From Chrysomallon squamiferum (Eukaryota; Mollusca; Gastropoda; Neomphalida; Peltospiridae): a stretch of DNA of 64,000 nucleotides. The stretch is taken from the NCBI GenBank assembly GCA_012295275.1, contig CM022675.1, positions 4,389,142-4,453,141 of the forward strand, given 5' to 3'. A model generated the notes under the pieces. That model saw nothing but the letters and a program-made list of their open reading frames with translations, had not been told where the DNA came from and ran no database searches. Below, one piece after another: positions 1 through 12,505 of the stretch; position 1 is the first letter of the stretch; every line of letters begins with the position of its first letter. A program made the position numbers and the translations under genes.

Positions 1-900
<900 letters not shown>

Positions 901-1826
901 AAGTGGAACCTCGGGTTACGAACCCCTCGAAGCTCGAGCAAATCTGATTACGAAACGTGATCTGGAGCAAGGTTTGTCTCGGTTTACGAATAATGTCCCG
1001 AGTTACGAACTACAACGACGCGCCACGACAAGCTTTCTTTTGACGTCGGTTTTGACGTCATCATCTACAAAAGATAAGAATAGATGCTTACGTCAAAATC
1101 TAGGTCAAAGTAAGGATTATAGACAATGCCCCATAGCAAATATATACACAGGCTGACATTCGAAAATCCGGCAACCTCCGGACCTGAGGAGTGCCGGATT
1201 TTCAAAAATGCCGGACTTTTTTATGGCTGTGTGTGCTGTATATATTTAACAGAAAATTACTACCTGTATACAGCAGCAAATAAATGATAAAATGAGAAGG
1301 AATGAGCAGGAATCTCTGTTAGCAGCTGCAAGCAAGTCTAAACAGCTGATTCTGGAGTAAGCTCCATGAAAACATAAACGGCGCCTCCAGAAAACAGAGG
1401 CGCGCCAACACAGTAAATTAGAAAATGCTCCAAAATCCATGCCAGAAATCTGAGGAAACCAGATTTTCAGTAGCCAGATTTTTTAATGTCAACCTGTATT
1501 CAAATGAATTAGGGCCTTTAGTCTTCGATACGCAGGTGCAGCTCAATAGCTTTTGCATTCAGATTGCGTGCTCACATTTTTTAAAGTGTTGCTGCTTATT
1601 TTATATCTTTTATTATACCCTATCCAATACGGCGCCCAAGTAAACGAAAAGTTAAAGCGATAATGCTGGTGGAAAGTATAAATGTATCAAGTACAGGTTA
1701 AGAAATAAATAACAGCAAAACATGAGAGTGACATTCGTGTGTCTGACATCTCTTCGGTTTCCGTACAATTCGGTTTAACAACCGACTTCTGGAACGAATT
1801 AAGTTCGAAACCGACGTTCCAGTGTA
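901..1826. mobile_element. Non-autonomous pogo/Tigger-like element, copy 1
   Basis: The left end reads like the Tigger-type terminal repeat (AGTGGAACCTCGGGTTACG) and the right end carries the inverted counterpart near 1795-1826, including the CGAATTAA motif typical of these termini. No transposase is encoded. Inside is a hairpin with perfect 12-bp arms, 1162-1173 against 1192-1203. A sibling with better-preserved ends and flanking TA dinucleotides lies at 36446-37371. The terminal repeats are visible; the Tigger/pogo assignment rests on their similarity to that superfamily and on TA target sites. Confidence 0.65.
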
Positions 1827-1848
1827 AATTGAGAAAGCGAATTTAAAA

Positions 1849-1906
<58 letters not shown>

Positions 1907-3166
1907 TATTAGATTATTATTATTATCATTATTATATGACACCAGTCTACACGCTTTTGAACTGATGTTTACAGCTGGTCCCATAGTTCGGTCTAGTACA
2001 TTAATGGTACGTGCCAAGTACGCATCACAAAATAGCGCAGAATCGGAAAAATGCGCAGATTGTTGCTCAGTCCCGTGATCTAATAATGCGCAGCTCAGTG
2101 TTAAGATTGCGCAGATGGACAAATCGGGCTGAACATGTTTACTCGTGTTTTCCAGTTCATTCGGCTTCACTTTAGACTAAAACATTTTCTTCTTCTTTTT
2201 TTTTGTTTTTTTTCCTAATGAGATTTTGCAATATATTACTTATCATAAATTTAGTAATAAAACGTGATGAGTACAAAAATGTGACAATACACCTTGTTAT
2301 CTCATTACTGCCTGGGAGACCTGACATTCGTCAACTTCAAAGTTTCTAGTTTAACAAACTGAAACAAGTAATTTTGTAGTATGGAGTGTGACTGCCATCT
2401 CTAAACATAAACAACACAAGCGACTTTATTGTATTATAAACAATCTTCAAATGAAAATGAGACAACAGGCAGGCAGAATTATAAACTGAATTTTTTTTAC
2501 TTATTTTTTGTTTTTATTTATTGTTTTTATTTTCTTTTAATAGAAATAAAACATTTGCTCTATCTTTAAACCAGAAATATTCAAAATTTCTCGTGTTTAT
2601 CAGGTTTGCAAAGAACTGAAGTAGACACTGGTCTTTAATCTAATATTGTCTGTACTCTCTGTAATCTTTACCTTGTCATCCTGAAAATTAGCTGGAAATG
2701 TGTCTGTGAAAATGTATGTATTTATATTTTGTGTGTTTGTTTGTGCGTGTGTCTAGATGTGTATGTATTCAGGTATGTATCTATTTATTTGCATGCATGT
2801 ACTTGTATGGAGAGATACATGTATGTATTTATGTATGTATGCATTATATAATGCATGTATATTTATATGTATGTATGTATGTATGTACGTATGTATGTGT
2901 GAAGGGAACTATTTATGTATTTGTATATACTCATGTATGAATATATGTATGTACAAAAAACACACAAATATTATTGATAAAGTAATTTATCGTTGAAATA
3001 AACCCATACAACGGACGCATCACTTATAATTATAGGAAAACACAATTACAAACAATGCTTTCTATATAGCCAGATTCGTGACCTGTTTTCCTCTTTCTGT
3101 TAATATCTACTTCCTTGTTGATTTTAGCAAAACTCGGTTTTATATTGTCTTGCGTAAGAATGTTCG
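1827..3166. other. Upstream region of receptor gene A with microsatellites
   Basis: No coding exon is seen. It holds a (CA)n run at about 1850-1895, a cluster of GCGCAG motifs at about 2030-2115, homology to the upstream regions of genes B, E and D, and a GTAT tetranucleotide array at about 2710-2960. Short reading frames here are made of CVCV- or MYVC-type repeats and are translation of microsatellites. Confidence 0.7.
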
Positions 3167-3176
3167 TATATAAAAG
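3167..3176 (+). promoter_or_regulatory. TATA box of receptor gene A
   Basis: TATATAAAAG begins exactly 36 nt before the start codon at 3203. The same box at the same distance occurs in copies B (12470) and E (25134). A TATA box normally fixes initiation about 30 nt downstream, so the 5' leader would be only a few bases. A conserved CTACTTCCTTG block (ETS-like core on the other strand) lies about 90 nt upstream of the start codon. Confidence 0.6.
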
Positions 3177-3202
3177 TAAACAGAAGAAAACAAAAAGAAA
3201 TA

Positions 3203-6200
3203 ATGAATTTAGGAACAGCAGTGATTATATTAACGATCTACAATCAGTTTACAGGTGCAGAAAGACTAGGTAAGTTTATTATTTATTTAAAATTAATTGA
3301 TTCGTTGTACTTCAAGTCATTTGAAATATGTATAAGTCTAGAGGAGATAATTTAAACTTTAAATTTTATTTAAGTTTTATTTATTGAGATTTCTTGTATA
3401 TGATGATTATGTTAAAAGCAGACCTTTTTCAAACTAGAGCCTGCTGAATGTTTAATCGATGTTTAACATGAAATGCTCGTATCATTGTTAATAATAATAA
3501 TAACAAGAAAAACAACAATGACAAGACGAACGACAGTAACAATAATAACTGTAACAACATCAACAACAACAATAACGATGACAACAAACAACAATAACTG
3601 CATAGCATAACAACAATACGAAATAGGATTTAACATAACAGCATAAACCAACACGTTATGACATAACATAGTTTAAAAATAAACTATTTACTATCAATTC
3701 AAAATTAGCTCACATATTTTGACGTAAGTAAGTATAAATGATAGCAACATTATATATACAATAATATAACATAATGTTACATAACAATAATAATAACGAA
3801 GTAATATTACATATTACATATTGTACAACTTGACTAAGCTTGTCATCACATAACTAAGTAATTATTTATAAGTTTATAAAACATAACAGTATAAATATGT
3901 ATAAATGTATACAATATAAAGAAAATACATTTGTAAAAATGTATATATAAAAACGTAACATAAAATTTCTTCAAGATAATGCAGCATAAATAATTAAGAT
4001 AAATATTAATAAATGAACACAGGTCTGTGGTCTGAGAAAAAACAAGAAGAAATGTTAGAAGAATATTTTACACTGGATAAAAAACAAACTTGGTGGGAGG
4101 CAGCGTATTCTGGCTGTGAGGAGGCAGGAGGCAGACTCGTTGTTCATCATTCTGATTTAGACGAAAACAGTCTTCTTTCTCTAATGGAAGAAGACAAAGA
4201 TTATTGGGTAGGAGGTTTTGAGACGTATACACCGTGGATTTGGACTGGTAGGTTTTATTTTGTTAATAATTTCAATGTTGTTTAGACCATAAATAAATGT
4301 TTAATGTTTTATCAAAGTTTTACTTTATAAATAAATCATAATCTACGACATCAGAAGTAACAACAAAACCACTAATAACAATTATAATAAATGAATAAAT
4401 AAATAGGCTGTTTCGTTTTTTGTGTGTTGTTATTGTTCTAGTTTTTGTTTTCAGAGACAAATGAAAAATTATTCCAGTACGTTGGAGATTTCGATGTTGG
4501 GAGTTTGAGTAGTAAATACTCAATACAAGACAATGATGCTTTTAAATGCTTCCAGCAATGTAAACCGAGTAATAGAAAAATTGGTTTACAGGTTGGTAAA
4601 TTCTTCTCTTCATAAAGTCTGAATTTAAAACAAAAAGTTTTAAATATATACTTGTTTTTTATTACCTGAATCACACACAGACAAATGGGACACACAGACA
4701 GGTGTACTTCTACTATTAAACTGTCACTGCGGCAACCAATACCACTACTTCATCTTCTACTACTATTACCACTTCCACCACTACTACTACACATATCGTT
4801 CTTTTTATCATTATTATTATTATTATTATTATTCATTTATTTATTTATTTATTTATTTACTTACATTGTGTTTTGTAGGGAAAGCGGTGTTTCTGTAAAA
4901 TCTCTGACACAGCAAGTCCTGTGAAGTCAACTACAAAACGAGTTCGATGTGCAGGGACATATGAAGAATACTGCGGAGGACGAAATACAGTTTCTATTTA
5001 TAGAACAGGTGTCACTAATAACTTTAACAATTTTTAAAATATTTATCTTTTTTATATTATTTTATTAACATCAGTAGAGCAAACGAATGTGTGAATATTT
5101 GAAAATACGAATGAATGAATGAACGAATGCCAGAAAGGACGAACATATCAATAAATGAATGAATGTATAAAGTCTGGAATCAATGTACATCGATATAGTG
5201 ATCATTATAACAATATATAAATCACTTCATTACAGATCTTCCGTCTTCAGTTACAATCGACAACAGCGCTGACGGAATCAAGCGCTGCGGCTACGTCAAG
5301 TTCAATTCTGACAGTTTTACAATTGGTTTTCAAAACTGTGACAGCTACAGAGCATATACACTTTATACAGGTAATAGTTTTAACAAAGTTCAAATAAATA
5401 AATAAATAAATAAATAATCTCATAATGATGATGATGATGATGATGACGATTATTATTATTATTAGTAGTAGTAGTAGTATTAGTATTAATGAAGAACGAT
5501 GTAATATAAATAATACATAAAATGAAATATTCCTTCATTATAGTATTATTTTCATTATCTCTTTTAGATGACAGATCTTTCTTCTCATTTATCAGCTGTG
5601 ATTCTAAAACTTGTGTCTCGTGGCGGAGGATGTCATGGAACTATGCAAGCAGACATTTTGACATGTTTAAAGTAAGCAGCAGTACAGTCTCATCACTGCA
5701 GAATCTGCTACAAACAAATCTTTACTACTGGATTGGACTCCACAGAGATGTCAAACTGCTGTGGATTGATGGTAAATTGTAGTCAGAAATCTGTATACAT
5801 CTTGTGTTGTGTTTGTGTGGAAGTATGTGTTTGTTTCTTTTTGTTGTTAGTTATATTTATCTTTTCATTGTTGTTGATAATCTTTATTTAACATATGTTC
5901 GTTTTGCTGCTGAAAGCGACAAAGAATAGATATTCAGTATTTATTGTTAGTTCTTCCTCTGTGTTATACAAAATTCCAACATACTTGTTTTAAATCTTGC
6001 AGGTAGTGTGGTATCGTTTCAGAAACCAGTTTCAGAAGTTGATCTTAAAAGGATGGTATGGTTTACTGAAAATAACAGATTATATTACAATTACAAATCA
6101 GACCAAAAGACTGCAGCTATTTGTCAGAAATGTAAGTATAAAACAACACAGTAAAACAAATTGTCAAAAAGTCGATTTGTTTATTAATTAATAAGAATTA

Positions 6201-8594
6201 TAGAAAAAGAGACCCATATACAAATATGTATATCTCTAGGTGTGTGTTTGTATGTTTGTATGTATGTAGTATGTATGTATGTTACGAAATCATAAATCTT
6301 CTAATTTCAAAACCAGTTATCTATCATTTATAATACTACTAATACTACGACCGCTACTAGTACTACTACTGCTACTACTACTACTAATAATAATAATAAT
6401 AAAGTTAAAAGAAGACATACAAACTTTTTTGATGAAATAAATAAATAACATCTTCTAGAGTCAATATTTTGTATATTTACAGATAATGTAACTACACCAG
6501 GGGAGATAATTCTAACAAAACAATCCGGTGAGACAGAACATTCATCAAATTCGTCAGGTTAGTTTTAAGTTTACTGTTGTGTTTAACAGATTTATGTGAC
6601 TAAATTTAACAAGATTGTTTTTATTTATTTGTTTTATGATTTATTTATTTACTTGTTTCAGTTTATTAGATTTAATTTTCTAGTTTTTAATTTACTAGAT
6701 TTATTTACAACTTTTACTAAATGTAATTCTTAGTTTCAGTTTATTAGATTTAATTTTCTAGTTTTTAATTTACTAGATTTATTTACAACTTTTACTAAAT
6801 GTTATTCTTAGTTTCAAATTATTAGATTTATTTACTACTTTTAATTCCCTAAATTAATTTTATTGATTTTATGACTAGTATTCATTTACTAGATTTGTTT
6901 AAATTAATTAAGTTTATTTATTTTTATTTTTATACCCAGTTTCTGTGTGCTAGATGGCTTATTTAATTTACAAGGATGATTTTAATTTACTAACTCTGCT
7001 TTGCTAGCTTTGTGTTAATTTACTAGATTTATTCTGCTAATCTTATTAAAATTAATTAAATACATTTTCATTCTTTTAATTATTCTTTTTTCCCCCTCTA
7101 TCTTATTTAATTTTTGTAAAAAAAAAAATGTTTCATATAATTGGAATTGGAAATAGGGCAAATAATACGTCATATTTGTGATAAAATTAGTAAAATTATT
7201 TTAATAATAAGTATAATAAATAAATAAAAATAAATAAATAGATAAATATATACATACTTACATACATACATACGTGCATGCATACATACATACATACATA
7301 TATACATACATACAAACATTTAGATAGTTAACTGTACTTAGATTAAAATCAAAGTTATTATATGATTATTTTCAGCATATGTTGGTGGTGGTGTCGCTGC
7401 TGCTGTAGCAGTGTTGGTCTTCATTGTTGTCGTTGTAGTTTGGACTAAACGGTGAGGATTTTCTGTACTCAATCATTAAATAAAATAATGAGATTGATGA
7501 AACAGAAAAACAGAAAACAAATAGCATGAAATATGAAAGAAAAAATAGAGAAGGAAAAACAATGAATGAATGAAAAAGAAAGAAAAGTTATGTGTTCTTG
7601 ATTATGTTTGTTACAAAAGCTAAAACAAAAGAAAGAATAGAGAAAGAAAGCTATGAACGAAAGAAAAAGATATATATGAATGAAAGATAGAAAGACAAGA
7701 AAGACCAAAAAAAGAAAGACATGAATAAACGAAAGAAAAAAGGTATGAAAGAATGAGAAAGATATGAATGAAAGAAAGAAAAGTATGAAACAAAGTAAAA
7801 GATAGAAAAAATATGAGTGAAAGTAAAAAAAGAATCTACATATTTCACTGTTATTCTTCTCAGTTAACGTCAGTTTAATTTGAAATGTAAAATAGTTTTT
7901 CCTTTGAATTATCAGAGTCGTCACGACAGAAACTCGTATAATAAAAATAATTTAGTATTTCACAGTTTAAATTTAAATAATATCTTCATTTTTCAGAACA
8001 CGTCGATTTTGTTTTAATTCTCAGAAGTTACCAGAATCAAGAATTAATTTTAACAAAAGAAACAATGAAATCAGCTCTGCTGAAGATTTACAACGTGGTC
8101 ACACAAATTCGAGTTTTGATGTAACAACGACATCGACGTCGACAGATCATAAATGTGAATCAGAAAATCAAGGAAACCACAGTGTTTACTGCAACGTCCC
8201 TAGCGGAGTTACAGTCAACATGGAAAACAGAAATGATAACGACTACGACATCGCAGATGTTAAAGCTCTTGCCAATAACAGATCTACTGGAGACTACGAC
8301 ACAGCGAATATCAAGACAGCTACTACTACAACGTCTGAAGTGGACAATCATCTCTCAGGCAGCCATGACGGAGACTACAACAACATAGACACAACAAATA
8401 CAACTCGTACATCTAACATCTACAACAACCTTGCTGGGGACGACAACGGTGACTATGATACCTACGATAAGGAAACGGTAGCAACTACGTCTCATGTCTA
8501 CAGCCAGCTTGGTTTCGACAAAGACAGCGGCTACGACAGCACAAGCAAAAAAAAAGACGACTATCTGACACCTACATCCACCTCAATTATATGA
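3203..8594 (+). CDS. Receptor gene A: CTLD with nested WSC, second CTLD, TM helix, tyrosine-rich tail
   Basis: Ten exons, all with GT-AG boundaries and consistent phase: 3203-3269, 4023-4247, 4455-4591, 4879-5008, 5236-5370, 5568-5771, 6003-6131, 6483-6557, 7376-7451, 7997-8594; 591 residues. Order: signal peptide 1-19 or so; CTLD1 N-half 23-97 (WWEAAYSGC, YWVGG, PWIW); WSC 98-186 (CFQQC, RCFC, YCGG, SIY); CTLD1 C-half 187-231; CTLD2 232-342 (YYWIGLH, ends AICQK); stalk 343-367; TM about 370-390 followed by KRTRR; tail 393-591. The tail carries SVYCNV, NIYNNL and HVYSQL. Likely a type I plasma-membrane receptor, possibly immune (inference). Compared with D the tail ends early through a small deletion plus an extra A in a 9-A run (about 8547-8555), and tail-like sequence continues in other frames to about 8843. 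The canonical last cysteine of CTLD1 is missing, and CTLD2 lacks the usual first core cysteine. Confidence 0.8.
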
Positions 8595-9487
8595 AGACTA
8601 CAACACCATGGACAGAAACCCTGCAACATCAACAACAACATCAGAACCTTATAGTCAGCTATCTTAACCAATCTGACGGTCAAACTACGACATCGCTTGA
8701 TACTGCTACGTCGGCTTTACCAGTGCCCAGTCTGTGCAGACATACTGCCTCGTCTAACAATCTAATTCCCACTAGGAAATCCGAAATATTTGATAACGTC
8801 CACGACGATTGCGACAACAACAACAACGTTTCTAAAAGCAGCTGATCTGTTTATTTTGTTCTGGAAAATTTGTATTGAAAAGAATCTCACTAGTAACTCG
8901 ATCGATATTTTGATGCAAAATTTGTTTCTGCTAGGAAGTGTTTTTTTAAACCTATGGTAACAGGGTCTCAGACCAGAGTTTCTTTTTTTATTTTTTTCTT
9001 TTTTTAAATTTTTGTTGTTGTTGTTGTTGTAGTTTTTTATATTAGCAGTGTTTCATCTTATATTTATAATCATCATTATTATATATTATTATTATCATTA
9101 TTATTATTATTATTATTATCATTATTATTATTATTATTATCATAAACTCTAGTTCAGTGTTTCCTAACAGTTTGTTTTTTGGTTGTTATTATTTTTTCTT
9201 TTTTATTATTATTTTTTTAAATCCGATGTTAATAATGTCTCATAGTGTTTTTATTGTTTGCATTATTTGTATTATTCTTTTCACCGTTATATGTTGTATT
9301 TGTACTTTATCCCAATATCTAAATATTCTTTTTGTCAGTGAGATTTATTTTTCACCTTGTTCCTGAGTTATGAGAGATCTGTTCTTAAACTATAAATTTT
9401 AGTATTAATCTGCACTGATGCAAAATTTGTCGCTTGAAGGAAGTGTTTTCTAAAATCCACGTTAACAGTTACTTTTTTGTTTTGTTA

Positions 9488-9545
<58 letters not shown>

Positions 9546-9745
9546 TTATTATCTCTTTGCTTTTGTTGTTGTTGTTTTCCGTTTCGTACTGGAAGTCTGT
9601 TTTATACTAACTTTTTAATATTAATCTAACTTTATTGTGATACAGTAAACCTCACTACTATTCAAATGGATCATCAGGTAAATCGATATATTTTGACTTT
9701 CGAATGATTGATTTATTCTTTGTTTCAAGTGCTATTTGAATAAAA
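8595..9745 (+). other. Probable 3' UTR of gene A with relic tail coding and AATAAA
   Basis: Out-of-frame tail sequence continues to about 8843, followed by T- and ATT-rich sequence with an ATT tract at about 9489-9545. A possible poly(A) signal AATAAA is at 9739-9744. A 32-nt block at 9646-9677, bounded by AG and GT, is conserved in the B and C units and could be a small 3' exon. Confidence 0.5.
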
Positions 9746-12469
9746 ACTGGATAAATTGAAAATTTGAATTCTTAATTTTGTGTTCATTGCACCAATGTTA
9801 CTTTGTAGTGTGAATAAAATGTTTTAATTTTATTTGAAGTTCTTTGGAACAGCGGCCATTTTGTATGGTTTTTCGAACTAGTATCACTAACATCGTTCAT
9901 ACACTACTTGTTACGTTCACGAGGTTTTGTCTACGAGTTTTCTTCATATAAACAGCCTCGACCAAACAAAAATTAAATATCTTAGTTTCAATTCATTGTC
10001 GAGTATAAAAGGTTTTGTCACCCGAAAGTAGTAGAAAAACCTGATGAAAATTTCTGTCAAGTCTGTTAACAATTTTCGAGAGACAATCTCGTTTCAAAAC
10101 GAGTCTTTGAAGTTACAGATTCTCCAACTACAAATGCAAATCCAAATTTGTTTCTGAAACAAAATGTTTTCTCCGAACTCTGGAAAATAACATAACCAGG
10201 ATTCAGACTGAGACTCTATTAGTAAGAAATTTTAAATAAACATGAATATACATCTAGAAAGACGTGTGTGTGTTTATGTTTGTACGTGTATGTGCGTGTG
10301 TACATTGTGTATGTTGTGACGTCACTTAAATAGTCAAAAAGCTATGAATGTTTTTATGTTTAATTTCTTTTGGTGATGTTTCCACACAGTTGCTGTTTTG
10401 AGGAAATCTGTAAATTCAAAGACTCGTTTCTTACTAATAGAGTCTCAGTCTAAATCCTGGTTATGTTATGTTCCAGAGTTCGGAGAAAACATTTTGTTTC
10501 AGAAACAAATTTGGATTTGCATTTGTAGTTGGAGGATTTTATACAAGAATAGTTGTTCAGGCATTGCTAAACATTAGAACACAGATTCTAGAAATGTGCT
10601 GTTGAAAAAATGACGTCACTGATTAACACCAAGAGAAGACAACTGTGATATCAGTTTTTTTTGTTTTACATTTCTACCGCAACAGAGAAATTAATTAATT
10701 CAAAGTTAATTTACTTCCCAAAAGATAAACGTGAAAAGTACTTGTCAAAAGAAGGGCAACTGGTGCGGGGAGGGGGGGTCGAGTGTTTGACATTTCAGTC
10801 AACATTTGAACATTTTTAACGTTGATTATCAAGAACCAAGATTTACTTTTTTTTTTTTTTTTTTACACAAAATAAATTCAGGTCCATTTCAAGCTGTACT
10901 AACAAATTCCATTCAATGAAGTCAGTTTCGGAGAGTGAGGAACTCTCTAAAGGAGAGAAACACTACTGTGAAACTTAGTTTCATGTAATGTAATAATTTT
11001 ATTTCTGTTGTTTTTGTGAGACATAATTATTAAATACATTTTATTTTTATTTGTGACATTCTGTGGATTTGAACTGCACTTTTTCCATAATTAAACTAAT
11101 ACAAAACGTGTTACCTAATGTACACTGACCTACAAATTGAATACAAACACGTTCTGTGTTTAAAATGAAGGAGATTTAATGATAATGTCACAGGATATAA
11201 CTAAATAAATACATAAAGTCAACTAAAAACGAAAAATTTGTAAAATTAAAATTTTAGAATATCAGTTTTAAATCTAATGACAATTTTCTAATAAGGTTTT
11301 GCAGTATATTACTTTATTTTGTTATAAACCATCTTCAAATGAAAATCACAGAACATGCAAGCAGAATTTGAAACTGAATGAATTTAAAGAATTTATCTGC
11401 AGACAAAGATTATTTTTATTTACCTATACGACAAAGAATTTTAAAAATACATTGACTATATTACAGGTAGAACGCAGACAACTGTGAAGATGATTTAAAT
11501 TAATTACAGCTGTTTGTTTAATTAGTATTAACATTCTCTGTGTGACTGAGTGTTATAAAACTGAGGTATACTACTTGTGTAATCTCTGTCCCAGGTAATA
11601 CCCCACCCAGATTTTTATGTTTCAAAATCATTCTGTAAGAAAACAACTGCTTTCCATTATTTATATTTCAGAGATCTTCAAACCTTGCATTTTAGTTGAT
11701 AAAATTATATTTTTATAAACAGCCAAATTTACAGATTTATTACTACATTTGTTTTTAAACAACTGTGACAGATCAATTTTTGAATATTTTTTTCATTATT
11801 TTTTTTTTTTTGAATAGAAATAGAACACTTGCTATATCTCAAAAATAAGAAATATCCAAAATTTCTCGTGTTTATCAGCTTTGCAAAGAACTGAAGTAGA
11901 CACTGGTTTTTAATCTAATATTGTCTGTACTCTCTGTAATCTTACGTGGTCATCCTGAAAATTAGCTGAAAATGTGTGTGTGAAAATGAATGTATTTTTA
12001 GGTGAAAATAAATTAGGAATAGGTGCTGTATGAAAATAAAATGTATTTTTATTTTAGTGTGTGTTTGTGTGGGTGTGTCTAGATGTGTATGTATTGTGTT
12101 CAACGTGCTTGCATGTATGTATGGATCTATATATTTGTATCTATATATTTATATAAATGCAACGTGTGTATGTATGTATGTATGTATGTATGTATGTATG
12201 TATGTATGTATGTATGTATGTACGTATCCATGTATGAATTTATGTATGTACCAGAAAGATGGTGTCATATCAAAACAAACAAATATTATTAATCGTTGAA
12301 ATAATCCATAACACGGATGCATCACATACGAACTATACGACCACAAATGCACAAACAATGCATTCTAAGTAGCCAGGTTCGTGACGTGTTTTCCTCTTTC
12401 TGTTAAAATCTACTTCCTTGTTGGTTTTAGCAAAACTCGGTTTTATATTGTCTTGCGTAAGAAATTTCC
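9746..12469. other. Intergenic region between receptor copies A and B
   Basis: No gene is seen. It contains a large inverted repeat (about 10118-10541), sequence repeated in inverted orientation at 26.7-28.6 kb, and a GTAT tetranucleotide array at about 12165-12250 that gives rise to CMYVCMYV-type reading frames. Sequence from about 11.8 kb on matches the upstream region of gene A. Confidence 0.7.
10118..10541. repeat. Long imperfect inverted repeat (cruciform-capable)
   Basis: Left arm about 10118-10222 and right arm about 10430-10541 are near-perfect reverse complements (for example CTCCGAACTCTGG at about 10171 and CCAGAGTTCGGAG at about 10473) around a spacer of about 200 nt. Only one arm is retained in the homologous inverted unit near 27935-28035. 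Confidence 0.75.
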
Positions 12470-12479
12470 TATATAAAAG
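12470..12479 (+). promoter_or_regulatory. TATA box of receptor gene B
   Basis: TATATAAAAG lies 36 nt upstream of the start codon at 12506, in the same promoter block as in copy A. Confidence 0.6.
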
Positions 12480-12505
12480 TAAACAGAAGAAAACAAAAAG
12501 AAATA

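Noticed and set aside
8155-8388. Thr/Gln-rich frames overlapping the tail exons (also 20095-20604 and 44196-45077)
   Set aside because: Alternate-frame shadows of the tail exon, caused by its ACAAC-rich codons; they lack the conserved tyrosine motifs and splice phase.
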